From Halorientalis pallida (GTDB lineage: Archaea > Halobacteriota > Halobacteria > Halobacteriales > Haloarculaceae): a stretch of DNA of 64,000 bases. The stretch covers positions 418,424 to 482,423 of the forward strand of contig NZ_RDFA01000001.1 of assembly GCF_004118325.1 (NCBI RefSeq), read 5' to 3'. Positions 51,391 through 59,701 of the stretch are shown here, in pieces; within the stretch, counting starts at the first letter, position 1; every line of letters starts with the position of its first letter. The position numbers and the translations under genes were made by a program. The notes beneath the pieces are model-generated. The model saw nothing but the letters and a program-made list of their open reading frames with translations, was not told the DNA's origin and made no database searches.

Positions 51391-51428
51391 TGGGTTGGGG
51401 CGGATTTGAACCGCCGGCTTTCTCCGTG
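51391..51428. other. attR inside tRNA-Val
   Basis: This is the right copy of the 38-bp direct repeat; it differs from attL only at 51421 (t instead of c), a change that keeps the anticodon stem fully paired with its 5' strand. Confidence 0.9.
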
Positions 51429-51465
51429 TGAAGGAGATATCATAACCGGACTAGATCACCAACCC
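51391..51465 (-). tRNA. tRNA-Val (anticodon CAC), insertion target of the element
   Basis: The minus strand folds as a complete tRNA: acceptor GGGTTGG/CCAACCC, anticodon stem TCTCC/GGAGA with loop TTCACAC (anticodon CAC, GTG codons), T-arm GGCGG-TTCAAAT-CCGCC and discriminator A. The element supplied the 3' part during integration, so the gene stays functional. The right attachment site is 51391-51428. Confidence 0.95.
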
Positions 51466-51507
51466 GGCGCTCGGTGCTACCCCTGCGCCGGACTTAAGAG
51501 TTACCTC

Positions 51508-51774
51508 TCACGCTTCCTTCTGCCGGTAGGTCTCGATCTTCTCCCGGGCGTCCGCGATGGCCTCCTTGGCCTCGCCCTCGGCTTTCCCCTGCAGTTCTTT
51601 CAGGTCGGCGCGGATCTCCTTCAGCCGACTGGCTTCGGGGTCGGCCTGCTCCTCGCCACCAGTGACGTTGTCGATCCGCTCCTGAATCGGCTCCAGCTCT
51701 TCGACTACTCCTTTTTTCGCCGTCTCACCTGCACGTTTGAGGTAGTATTGTGCGTCTTCGAAGTGTTTGTTCAT
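51508..51774 (-). CDS. Small conserved haloarchaeal coiled-coil protein (DUF7553-like)
   Basis: The 88-residue protein starts MNKHFEDAQYYLKRAGETAKKGVVEELEPIQERI, a helix-forming sequence recurring at the start of a small haloarchaeal family, and continues as charged helices to QKEA. It should form a helical hairpin or coiled coil. GC-rich codons show that it is core chromosome, not part of the neighbouring element. Function unknown. The iron-box palindrome lies 113 bp upstream of its start. Confidence 0.7.
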   Translation of the reverse strand: MNKHFEDAQYYLKRAGETAKKGVVEELEPIQERIDNVTGGEEQADPEASRLKEIRADLKELQGKAEGEAKEAIADAREKIETYRQKEA

Positions 51775-52107
51775 ATTCGTTGGTACGTCGAGAACAAATA
51801 AAAGGTTTGTGGCACTATAGCTTCAAATCGACAGACTGCGACGCCGTTCCGTCGAACCCGGCGGCCGACCACAAAGCTTTTCAATCTTTTAGGCATACCT
51901 AAAATCGGCTGGAACCCCGTCGGGGGTCGGCCACGCGTCTGTCCCAACAGCGCGTCCACCATGCCTCCGGCCGTCGGGTCCGCCGTGGGCACGGACTCGA
52001 CGGAAGACGAGTCCAGCGAGTCTTCCGCGTCCCCGCTCGCGTCTGACGGGGACCCTGGCCGGAGTTTCGACGCAAACCTATTGTTCGACCGGCGGGTACG
52101 TGAAGCC
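51775..52107. other. Intergenic region with an iron-box palindrome
   Basis: This 333-bp stretch contains the palindrome TTTTAGGCATACCTAAAA (51887-51904). The open frame from 51961 that runs into the MBL-fold gene adds a serine- and aspartate-rich stretch unlike the family and is not accepted. The rest shows no gene. Confidence 0.6.
51887..51904. promoter_or_regulatory. DtxR/SirR-type iron-dependent operator candidate
   Basis: TTTTAGGCATACCTAAAA is a perfect palindrome of the TTTAGG-nnnn-CCTAAA kind bound by iron-dependent DtxR-family repressors (for example Idr1/SirR) in haloarchaea. Two matching copies lie at 59337 and 59373 in front of an iron-uptake-type pseudogene. Here it could control either the small coiled-coil gene or the MBL-fold gene. 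Confidence 0.6.
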
Positions 52108-53055
52108 ATGTTCACACGCCTCACGGTTCCCACGCCGTTCCAGGTCGGTGCGGTCAACGCCTACCTCGCCGGCCGGACGCTGATCGATCCCGGCCCGGAC
52201 AGCGAGGAGGCCTGGTCGCAGCTGCTCGACGCGCTCGAAGAGCGGGGCCTGACCCCCACCGACATCGAGCGCGTCCTCGTGACTCACCCACACCCCGACC
52301 ACTTCGGCCTGGCCAACCGGTTCCGCGAGGCCGGCGCGTCCGTCCTCGCCACGCCGGACGCCGCGCGGATCATCGGCGACTTCGAGGGCCGGTTCGAGCG
52401 CGAACGCGCCTTCTTCACCGACTTCTTCGAGCGCTGTGGGATGGCCCGCTCGACCGCCGAGACCGTCACGGGCCTCCCCGAAGTGTACCTCCGCTACGCG
52501 CCCGACGTGGCGACCGATCAGGAGATCGTCGCGGGCGACACCCTCGTCGTGCAAGACACCGTCCTCGATGTCGACGAAGTCCTGGGCCACGCCGACGGCG
52601 AGTGCATCCTCTCCTACGACTGTGAGAGTGAGCGCCGCGCTGTCGTCGGTGACCACGTCCTCCCCGAGATCACGCCGAACCCGTTCCTCCTCCCGCCAGG
52701 GGAAGACCGTAACGAGCGCCCGCACGTCCTCCCCTCGTACAACCGCTCGCTGGATCGCCTGATCGACCGGGAGTACGACCGCATGCTCCCGGGCCACCGC
52801 GAGCTCGTCGACCGACCCAGTGAACGGATCGGCGAGATCCGCGAGGCCCACGAGGAACGGACCGACAACGTCCGTGACCTCGTGGACGGCCCGACCACGC
52901 CCGTCGACGTGATGGATGATCTGTTCGGGGACCTACCGGTGACCGAATCCTTCGCCGGCATGAGCGAGGCTGTCGGCCATCTGGACGTGCTCGAAGAAAG
53001 GGGTGCTGTGACGATGCGGGACCGGGGCGGCGTCCTGGTCTACGAACCGGCGTAG
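52108..53055 (+). CDS. MBL-fold metallohydrolase
   Basis: The 315-residue protein has the metallo-beta-lactamase fold: NAYLAGRTLIDPGPDS near the start, the metal motif THPHPDHFG (about 101-109, the HxHxDH signature), D-residue and histidine ligands in LGHADGECILSYD and a late H in LPGHRELVD. A C-terminal winged-helix-like domain (about 265-315) is like that of RNase Z/LACTB2-like or glyoxalase-II-related hydrolases. It may cleave thioesters or act on RNA. ATG at 52108 gives the family start. Confidence 0.88.
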   Translation: MFTRLTVPTPFQVGAVNAYLAGRTLIDPGPDSEEAWSQLLDALEERGLTPTDIERVLVTHPHPDHFGLANRFREAGASVLATPDAARIIGDFEGRFERERAFFTDFFERCGMARSTAETVTGLPEVYLRYAPDVATDQEIVAGDTLVVQDTVLDVDEVLGHADGECILSYDCESERRAVVGDHVLPEITPNPFLLPPGEDRNERPHVLPSYNRSLDRLIDREYDRMLPGHRELVDRPSERIGEIREAHEERTDNVRDLVDGPTTPVDVMDDLFGDLPVTESFAGMSEAVGHLDVLEERGAVTMRDRGGVLVYEPA

Positions 53056-53085
53056 GTCGACGGCGACCGATCTCGCACGGCCGGT

Positions 53086-53622
53086 TCAGTACGTCGGACT
53101 CTCCTCCGGGACGCCCTCGCGCTTGTTGATCACGCGTGCGAGCGTGAACAGGCAATCGGAGAGCCGGTTGAGGTAGACGATGGCGGCGTCGTTCACGCCG
53201 GCTTCCTCGGAGGCGAAGGTGACCGCCCGGCGCTCCGCGCGGCGACAGACCGCGCGTGCCTGGTGGAGTTTCGCGCCCGGTTCGCTCCCGCTGGGCAGGA
53301 TGAACCGCTCCAGCGGGTCGAGTTCCTCGTCGTAGTCGTCCATCCACGATTCGAGTTCGTCGACGTGCTCTTCGGTGACCTGCGGGTCGTCCTCCTCGGG
53401 GTTGGGGTTGGCGAAGTCGGCCTGGACCACGTGGAGGTGGTTCTGGATCGACCGCAACTGGTCGTCCACGTCGTCGTAGCCCGTGGGCCGGACGACGCCG
53501 ACCAGGGCGTTGACCTCGTCGACGGTCCCGTAGGCCTCGATCCGCGGGCTGGCCTTCGACACGCGGTCCATGTTCCGGAGGTCCGTCATCCCCTCGTCAC
53601 CGCGACCGGTGTAGATCTTCAT
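53086..53622 (-). CDS. pduO: PduO-type ATP:cob(I)alamin adenosyltransferase
   Basis: The 178-residue enzyme makes adenosylcobalamin, the last activation step of vitamin B12. Family motifs are the N-terminal MKIYTGRGDEGMTDL, RIEAYGTVDEVNALVG (27-42), FILPSGSEPGAKLHQARAVCRRAERR (107-132) and LNRLSDCLFTLAR near the end. All ATP- and corrinoid-contact blocks are visible, so the enzyme should be active. The gene stands alone on the minus strand. Confidence 0.93.
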   Translation of the reverse strand: MKIYTGRGDEGMTDLRNMDRVSKASPRIEAYGTVDEVNALVGVVRPTGYDDVDDQLRSIQNHLHVVQADFANPNPEEDDPQVTEEHVDELESWMDDYDEELDPLERFILPSGSEPGAKLHQARAVCRRAERRAVTFASEEAGVNDAAIVYLNRLSDCLFTLARVINKREGVPEESPTY

Positions 53623-53705
53623 ATTCCCACTGGGGTCGCCAGTCTCTTATAGTTCCCCGACGCCGACGGCGACGGAGTTTACTGGCGTGCCACCCCACAG
53701 ACGGT

Positions 53706-54278
53706 ATGGTCCTCGGCCGTAGCCCGACCGTCACGACGCTTTCGGTCTTCGTCGTGATCTTCCTGCTGGAGTGGGTCGCGATCCCCCTCGGTCTGTTCGG
53801 CACGCTGTTCGTGCTGACGCCGCCGGTCGCCGCCCACCCGTGGACGCTCGTGACGAGCGTCTACGCGCACGTGACCCTCCAACACCTGCTGGCGAACTCG
53901 CTGGGCCTCCTGGTCACCGGCGTCGTCCTCGAACGCGCGACGACGCGCCTGCGCTATCACGCCTTCTTCGTCGGCACCGGCGCGCTCGCCGGCATCGCAC
54001 AGATCACGGTCGGCGGCGCGTTCGGAGCCGGAACTGGCGTCCTCGGCGCGAGCGGTGCCATCTTCGCGTTCGTGGGCTACCTCCTGACCAGCAACCGACT
54101 GACCGACACCGTGGTGGGTGGGATCGAACTCTCCGGCCGTGTCCAGATGCTCGCCTTCCTGCTCGTCGCCGCGGGCATCACGCTCGCCACCGGCTCGGCT
54201 CGCGCCGCACTGGTGGCACACTTCACGGGACTGCTGGTCGGCCTGCTGGCCGGCCGGGCGCACCTGCTACGGGCGTGA
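53706..54278 (+). CDS. Rhomboid-family intramembrane serine protease
   Basis: The 190-residue protein has six membrane helices. Catalytic parts are TLQHLLANSLGLL (helix 2), nucleophile GASGAIFA (serine in GASG) and H in AHFTGLLVG of helix 6. It would cut substrate membrane helices. Length is short because no extra soluble domain is present, as is usual for this archaeal group. It is divergent from the adenosyltransferase gene by about 80 bp. Confidence 0.9.
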   Translation: MVLGRSPTVTTLSVFVVIFLLEWVAIPLGLFGTLFVLTPPVAAHPWTLVTSVYAHVTLQHLLANSLGLLVTGVVLERATTRLRYHAFFVGTGALAGIAQITVGGAFGAGTGVLGASGAIFAFVGYLLTSNRLTDTVVGGIELSGRVQMLAFLLVAAGITLATGSARAALVAHFTGLLVGLLAGRAHLLRA

Positions 54279-54308
54279 GTCGGTGGGCACGAAGCGACGG
54301 TGGCCGCC

Positions 54309-54644
54309 TCACTCGATCCGGCGGGCGTCGGGATCGTAGTCCAGCAGGCCGAGTTCCGACAACATCGGCAGGTGGCAGTGGTGCAGTGCGATCCTGACGG
54401 ACTCGGCGGCTTCGGGTGCCGGCACGTCGCCGTCCGCTTCCGCAGTGGCGACCGCCGCCGCCAGGTCGTCGAGCCGACGCGGCACCGGCGGCGCTTCGAG
54501 AATCGAGAGCAGCGTGCGACGGCGCTCGTCGGCGAGTGCCCGGTGTCGATCGGAGGTGGCGAGTCCCGCCACCTCGTCGGCCGTTCGTTCACCGAGCGAC
54601 TGCGTGTGGTCGTCGGCGATCGTGTTCTGCTCCTGTGGTTCCAT
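54309..54644 (-). CDS. Winged-helix regulator-like protein (DUF7344-type)
   Basis: The 111-residue protein has an acidic N-terminal tail and a winged-helix domain: DRHRALADERRRTLLSILEA, then PRRLDDLAAAVATAE, and a wing and helix ESVRIALHHCHLPMLSELGLLDYD. The H-x2-LP-x-L-x(3)-G-L-x-D-Y pattern is characteristic of haloarchaeal DUF7344 regulators. It probably binds DNA, with targets unknown. It ends 31 bp from the convergent rhomboid gene. Confidence 0.8.
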   Translation of the reverse strand: MEPQEQNTIADDHTQSLGERTADEVAGLATSDRHRALADERRRTLLSILEAPPVPRRLDDLAAAVATAEADGDVPAPEAAESVRIALHHCHLPMLSELGLLDYDPDARRIE

Positions 54645-54848
54645 GTCTACCGGGAAGCGACCGCGAGGGGTAAGGCTGGTCTAGAAGATGCTAGGTGTGC
54701 CACCGTGGTTCGGCCGGTGGCTGGCTCGCCCGTTCGCCCCGCACGCTATCGAGTTGGATACCGACTGCCGACCGACTCTTCCCGTGAGGATACCCGGTTG
54801 TGGCTCCGCCGGCGGAGGCTTATTACGGTCCGTCTCTTGGGGGGAGCA

Positions 54849-57800
54849 ATGTCACAGACGTCTCTGACGGCGAGTTTACAGGAGACGCTCGCAGTCTTCC
54901 GGCGGGGTGGGGAGCCGCTGACGACGACGGAAGTCGCGACCAGACTCGACGTGGGTCGCCGGAGTACCTACGAGCGACTGGACCGACTCGTCGACAGCGG
55001 GCACCTCGAGAGCAAGAAGGTCGGCGCGAGCGCGCGGGTCTGGTGGCGGCCGGTCACGGCAGCGGGACGACCGCTTCGGGAGACCCTCGATGCGGTCACG
55101 GCCGAAGCGGTCGTCGGGAGCGTCCTCGACCGGGCCGACGTGGGCGTGTTCGTCCTCACCGAGGACCTCGAAGTCGCCTGGCTCAACGAGGCGACCGCAC
55201 GGTACTTCGGTCTCGACCGCGAGGCGGTTCACGGCAGCGACAAACGCACGCTCGTCGACGAGGTGGTCGCCCCGGCGATGGCGGACCCAGCATCGTTCGC
55301 GGAGACCATCCACGCCATCTACGACGAGAACGCGGACACCGAGCAGTTCGAGTGTCACGTGACCGGCGGCGAGGGGCGTGCGGACCGCTGGCTCGAACAC
55401 TGGAGCGAACCGATCACCTCGGGCGCGCTGGCCGGCGGCCGAATCGAACTCTACCACGACGTGACCGAGCGACACGAACTCGATCGCCGGCGCAACCGGG
55501 AGCACGACCTCCTGGCGAAACTCCTCGAGACGAGCCCGTCAGGGGTCGTCGTCCTGGACGCCGACGGGCGGATCGACCGGGCCAACAGCCGCGCGGCGGA
55601 GTTACTGGGATTGCAACGGTCGGCGATTCCCGGCCGGACCTACGACGAACCGGAGTGGGACATCTGGCACGAGAACGGCGAGCCAGTGTCACTCGCGGAG
55701 CACCCTGTCACACGGGTCCGCGAGACCGGCGACCCCGTGTTCGGCTTCACGCACGGGATCACGCTCCCGGACGGCACCGACCGGTGGCTGTCGAGCAACG
55801 CCGCGCCCCTGTTCGACGAGGCCGGCGACGTCGAGCGCGTGGTCGTCACCCTCGAAGACATCACCCGCCTCAAAGAGCAGTCTCGCCGCCTCGAACGCCA
55901 GCGTGACGACCTCGAACGGGAACTGCGTGAGGTGTTCGACCGCGTCGACGACGCCTTCCTCGCCATCGACGATCAGTGGCGGATCTCCCACGTGAACGAC
56001 CGGGCGGCGACGTTGCTGGGCGAGTCGGCGGGTGAACTGGTGGGCCAGGACATCCGGGCCTGCCCCGGCGTCGCCGGCACGCCGTTTCTGGACCACTACG
56101 AGCGAGCCTTCGAGACACAGGACCCCGTGACCTTCGAGGAACGGTACGCCCCGCTTGATTCGTGGCTAGAGGTCACGGCGTACCCCTCCGAGAGCGGGCT
56201 CTCGGTGTACTTCCGGGACGTGACCGACCGGAAAGAGCGCGAGCGAGAACTCGAACAGTACGAGCGGCTCGTCGAAACCGTCGACGACGGGATCTACGCG
56301 GTCGACGACGACGCGCGGTTCGTCCTCGTCAGCGACGCCTTCTGTGAACTGACCGGCTACGACCGCGAGGAACTGCTCGGCGCACACGCGACGACGGTGC
56401 ACGCCGACGAGATCACACCACGGGTCGAACGACTCGTCGATGAGGTGTCCGACGACGACGCCGTGAGCATCGAGCTCGAGATACAGACCACCGACGGCGA
56501 GACGGTCCCCTGCGAGACGCGGCTCGCACCGTTCCCACTCGACGACGGCGTGGGCCGGTGTGGCGTGACCCGGGACATCTCGGACCGGATCGAATACGAA
56601 CGGGCACTCCAGACGCAGATCACCCAGCAGGCGGTCGTGACCGACCTCGGCCAGCGCGCCCTCGAAGACGAGAGCGTCGACGCGCTCCTTGCCGACGCCG
56701 CCGAGTGGGTCGCCGACACGCTCGACACCGAGTACGCCGGTGCCCTCGAACTGGACGCGGACGCCGCGGCGTTCCACCTGCGAGCGGGCGTTGGCTGGGA
56801 CCCCGCGGTCTACGGGACGACCACCGTCTCGGCCGACGAGGCGACCCAGGCCGCGTACACCCTCCGGAGCGACCAGTCGGTCGTGGTGACCGACTTCGAC
56901 ACCGAGTCACGGTTCCCGCCACCGGCGCCACTGGCGACCCACGGCGTCCGCAGCGGGATCTCGGCTGTCGTCGGCCCACAGGACGACCCCTGGGGCGTCC
57001 TCGGCACCCACGACGACGAGCCACGGGCGTTCACTCCCGAAGCGGTCAACTTCGTCCAGTCGGTGGCCAACGTCCTGGCATCCGCGATCGCAAACCACGA
57101 TCACGAACGGGAACTGGTCCGCCAGCGCGAGCGCCTGGCGGCCCTGAACGAGATCAACGACCTGGTCCGCGGGGTCACCGACGCGGTCATCGAGCAACCG
57201 ACGCGCGACGAGATCGAACGGACGGTGTGTGAACACCTCGCGGACTCGGCGTCCTACGAGTTCGCCTGGATCGGCGACGCCGACCCGGCGAGCGAGACCG
57301 TGAGCCTGCGGGCGGAGGCCGGCGTCGAGGGCTACCTGGACGGCATCGAGATCTCGGTCGATCCCGACGACGAGCGAAGCGGTGGCCCCACGGGCAGGGC
57401 CTTCCGGACCGGCGAGATCCAGACCACACGGGACGTCACCGCGGACGACAGGCACGACCCCTGGCGCCACCACGTCGAGCGCCACGGCTTCCGGTCGTCG
57501 GCTGCGATTCCAATCGTCCACGAGGATACGCTCTACGGCGTCCTCAACGTCTACGCCGCGCGGCCGGACGCGTTCAGCGGCCAGGAACGCGTCGTCGTCG
57601 AGCAACTCGGCGAGGTAGTCGGCCACGCCATCGCCGCGACCGAACGCAAGCAGGCACTCATGAGCGACGAACTGGTCGAACTGGAGTTCGTCGCTCCCGG
57701 GGTGTTCGACACACTCGGCATCGACGCGGCCGGAGACGGCCGGATCAGCCTCGACCACGCCGTCACGGTCGAAGACGACGAGTACCTCGTCTACGGACGG

Positions 57801-58313
57801 GCGACCCCCGACGCCATCGACGACGTGTACGCCCTCGTCGACGCCCTGCCGTACTGGGAGTCCGTCACCGTCCGTGAACCGACCGACACGGTACCGTTCG
57901 AGCTCCGGCTCTCGGAACCACCGATCCTGTCGGTGATCGCCTCCGCCGGCGGCACCGTCGACGCGGCCGTCGTGACGGACGGCGACTTCCAGATGACCGT
58001 CCACGTCCCGCCGAGCGCCGACGTCCGCCGCATCACGCAGGTCGTGACGGAGACCTACCCCGGCGCGCGCCTGCTGAAACAGCGCCAAATCACGCGCCGG
58101 AACGAGACCGTCGACAGCATCCGACGCGTCCTCCGGGAAGACCTCACCGACCGACAGCGGACGACCGTCGAGGTCGCGTACCGCGCCGGCTTCTTCGAGT
58201 GGCCGCGCACGGCAACCGGCGAAGACGTCGCCGAGACACTCGACATCGCCCCCGCGACCTTCCACCAGCACCTGCGGAAGGCGCAGGCGAAAATCGTCGA
58301 GACGGTCCTCTAG
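54849..58313 (+). CDS. Bat-like multi-sensor transcription regulator (PAS-GAF-HTH)
   Basis: The 1154-residue protein is a large member of the bacterioopsin-activator (Bat) group. It has an N-terminal winged-helix domain (1-65), four PAS domains (about 85-200, 215-345, 355-460 and 470-590), two GAF domains (about 605-750 and 765-935), the Bat linker domain (about 940-1085) and a C-terminal HTH_10 domain (1095-1150, DLTDRQRTTVEVAYRAGFFEWPR). The order suggests light, redox or oxygen control of transcription. ATG at 54849 has a TATA-like cttattac 22-29 bp upstream. No bop gene is in the window, but crtI, brp-like and opsin-like genes are. Confidence 0.88.
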   Translation: MSQTSLTASLQETLAVFRRGGEPLTTTEVATRLDVGRRSTYERLDRLVDSGHLESKKVGASARVWWRPVTAAGRPLRETLDAVTAEAVVGSVLDRADVGVFVLTEDLEVAWLNEATARYFGLDREAVHGSDKRTLVDEVVAPAMADPASFAETIHAIYDENADTEQFECHVTGGEGRADRWLEHWSEPITSGALAGGRIELYHDVTERHELDRRRNREHDLLAKLLETSPSGVVVLDADGRIDRANSRAAELLGLQRSAIPGRTYDEPEWDIWHENGEPVSLAEHPVTRVRETGDPVFGFTHGITLPDGTDRWLSSNAAPLFDEAGDVERVVVTLEDITRLKEQSRRLERQRDDLERELREVFDRVDDAFLAIDDQWRISHVNDRAATLLGESAGELVGQDIRACPGVAGTPFLDHYERAFETQDPVTFEERYAPLDSWLEVTAYPSESGLSVYFRDVTDRKERERELEQYERLVETVDDGIYAVDDDARFVLVSDAFCELTGYDREELLGAHATTVHADEITPRVERLVDEVSDDDAVSIELEIQTTDGETVPCETRLAPFPLDDGVGRCGVTRDISDRIEYERALQTQITQQAVVTDLGQRALEDESVDALLADAAEWVADTLDTEYAGALELDADAAAFHLRAGVGWDPAVYGTTTVSADEATQAAYTLRSDQSVVVTDFDTESRFPPPAPLATHGVRSGISAVVGPQDDPWGVLGTHDDEPRAFTPEAVNFVQSVANVLASAIANHDHERELVRQRERLAALNEINDLVRGVTDAVIEQPTRDEIERTVCEHLADSASYEFAWIGDADPASETVSLRAEAGVEGYLDGIEISVDPDDERSGGPTGRAFRTGEIQTTRDVTADDRHDPWRHHVERHGFRSSAAIPIVHEDTLYGVLNVYAARPDAFSGQERVVVEQLGEVVGHAIAATERKQALMSDELVELEFVAPGVFDTLGIDAAGDGRISLDHAVTVEDDEYLVYGRATPDAIDDVYALVDALPYWESVTVREPTDTVPFELRLSEPPILSVIASAGGTVDAAVVTDGDFQMTVHVPPSADVRRITQVVTETYPGARLLKQRQITRRNETVDSIRRVLREDLTDRQRTTVEVAYRAGFFEWPRTATGEDVAETLDIAPATFHQHLRKAQAKIVETVL

Positions 58314-58420
58314 AGCGGTCGGTCACCGCGAGCCAGTGATGCCGGTTCCGTATAGCACTCGACGATTTATGGGCCCCGAAAACCGGGACGTTGAACTATC
58401 CGGCCGTAAAATCCGTGAGC

Positions 58421-58588
58421 ATGGCCATGGAACTCGAGCGGTCCTGTCCGAACTGTGGCGAGACGAAGACGTTCTACCGGGCGGCGAGCACAGAACTCCA
58501 CCTCGGGCAGAAAGTCAAGTGGCACTGCCCGGACTGTGACTACGGCTTCGTCCAGATCGACAACATCGACACCGGCGCCGAAGCGTAA
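58421..58588 (+). CDS. Small zinc-ribbon protein (DUF7838-like)
   Basis: The 55-residue protein has two CxxC pairs, CPNCG and CPDCD, separated by TKTFYRAASTELHLGQKVKWH, exactly the pattern of a haloarchaeal zinc-beta-ribbon family. It may bind nucleic acid or protein; function unknown. Two start codons (58421, 58427) are possible; the first was used. A TATA-like gatttatgg lies about 55 bp upstream. It is separate from the Bat-like gene. Confidence 0.8.
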   Translation: MAMELERSCPNCGETKTFYRAASTELHLGQKVKWHCPDCDYGFVQIDNIDTGAEA

Positions 58589-58870
58589 CCGGTCGTTTCT
58601 TCCCGAAGCATCGTCCTCCAGCGCGGTGGTGTCGCTCCGTCCTGTACAATCGAGCCCCTCTAGCGACAGCTACCGAAGTGCCCTCACTGAGACGCCGAAC
58701 CACGCCAGTGAGGCGCCATCACCGCGGAAGCTGGCGGCCACACCCCGTCACAGGCCCACTCAGATAAATCAGATGTCGCGATAGGAAATACCCGAGATCC
58801 GGTCTCGGGACACTCCTCGGGTCGGACGGCCTGTCACTCGAACTGCTCTGTCTCGGTGGTCCGGACTCTC

Positions 58871-59334
58871 TCAGGTCCCCGCGGTGATGTCTGCGACGCG
58901 CTGGCGGTCGAACAGCGCCCCGTCCCCGGTGACGCGCCCGAACCGATCGGGGTAGAGCTGTTGGGCGGCACGTTCGGCCTGGAAGAGGTTGTGGATCGGC
59001 CCCTGGTGGAGGGAGCCACCGCGGTAGACACGGCCGTTCTGGACGGCGGTCAACTCGCTCCCGACCGGGTGATCGCGCATGTACTCGAGGACCACGGCCC
59101 GGAACTCGGCGGGCGATTTTCGCTCGTGTCCGCGAACGAGGCGAACCTGACCTCGCCGGTGGGTGCTATCCTCACCGAGTATGACTGTTCTTTCGGGGTG
59201 TCCCTCCCCTGGGGACTGTCGCCGCCCAGTAAACTCGAACAGCCCGCGACGGCCCCACCAGCCGCCAGCGCCCCGCCGTACTTCAGCGTCTCTCTCCGTG
59301 TCGGTACCCCACCGCTTGCCGTGTCTTCCGACAC
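58871..59334 (-). pseudogene. Internally deleted iron-type ABC solute-binding protein
   Basis: The gene starts at GTG 59334 with TRRETLKYGGALAAGGAVAGC (TAT signal and lipobox) and about 30 residues of a mature start, then jumps to a different frame near 59115, where SPAEFRAVVLEYMRDHPVGSELTAVQNGRVYRGG, LYPDRFG and LFDRQRVADITAG form the true end of a siderophore/iron-binding protein. The middle of the protein, normally some 200 residues, is missing. Two DtxR-type boxes just upstream still mark it as an iron-regulated gene. Confidence 0.75.
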
Positions 59335-59336
59335 GG

Positions 59337-59353
59337 TTTTAGGCTCGCCTAAA
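59337..59353. promoter_or_regulatory. Iron-box palindrome 1
   Basis: TTTTAGGCTCGCCTAAA abuts the GTG start of the pseudogene and matches the DtxR/Idr-type operator pattern. A repressor bound here would block transcription or early elongation. Confidence 0.65.
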
Positions 59354-59372
59354 GACACGAACCACTTTCGTA

Positions 59373-59390
59373 TTTTAGGCCCGCCTAAAA
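59373..59390. promoter_or_regulatory. Iron-box palindrome 2
   Basis: TTTTAGGCCCGCCTAAAA is a perfect palindrome about 36 bp upstream of box 1. Two boxes in a promoter suggest cooperative repression by an iron-loaded DtxR-family protein, or opposite action of two such proteins. Confidence 0.65.
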
Positions 59391-59701
59391 CACGGCTCAG
59401 CGCGGTGCCCCACACCCCGGACACGTCGGCGGTCCGGGGAGGGCCGCCGTGCTGAGTCGTCCATCGTGATACAGCGGTGTTGGCCGGCGCTACAGCCCCC
59501 GCCGGCAAGAAGGTACGCGGGACGTGCGCGCGACAGTCGATCCCGGGGTCCACCGGATCGGGCCGCCGGAAGGCGGTGTCTCTGGGTGTGGTAGGGGGCG
59601 TTCTGACACGTCCGGACCGCGAACGCGCTCGCAGCGGTCGGGTACATCGAGGGCTGAAACGGCCGAAACCGGTAAACAAGCCACTGCGAAAGGACACTGT
59701 A
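59391..59701. other. Upstream region of the transducer gene
   Basis: No gene is supported. The open plus-strand frame running into the transducer gene from 59477 has no family pattern. TATA-like ggtaaacaag (59670-59679), 23-32 bp before the ATG at 59702, is a reasonable promoter for the transducer/rhodopsin pair. Confidence 0.45.

Larger units (their letters stand above)
39379..51428. mobile_element. 12-kb integrated element in tRNA-Val carrying defence-like cargo
   Basis: The element is bounded by a 38-bp direct repeat, 39379-39416 and 51391-51428, identical except one base (39409 c, 51421 t); the right copy is the 3' part of an intact tRNA-Val gene. A tyrosine integrase starts 56 bp inside the left repeat. 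Between the repeats the DNA is visibly less GC-rich and many genes use A/T-ending codons, unlike the flanks. No capsid, portal, polymerase, Orc/Cdc6 or conjugation gene is recognised. The cargo is nucleases, HEPN proteins, DNA-glycosylase-like proteins and unknown membrane proteins, so it is best described as an integrative defence island or satellite-like element. Confidence 0.9.

Noticed and set aside
54300-54848. N-terminal extension of the Bat-like frame
   Set aside because: It overlaps the wHTH gene on the other strand and precedes a normal start with winged-helix domain at 54849.
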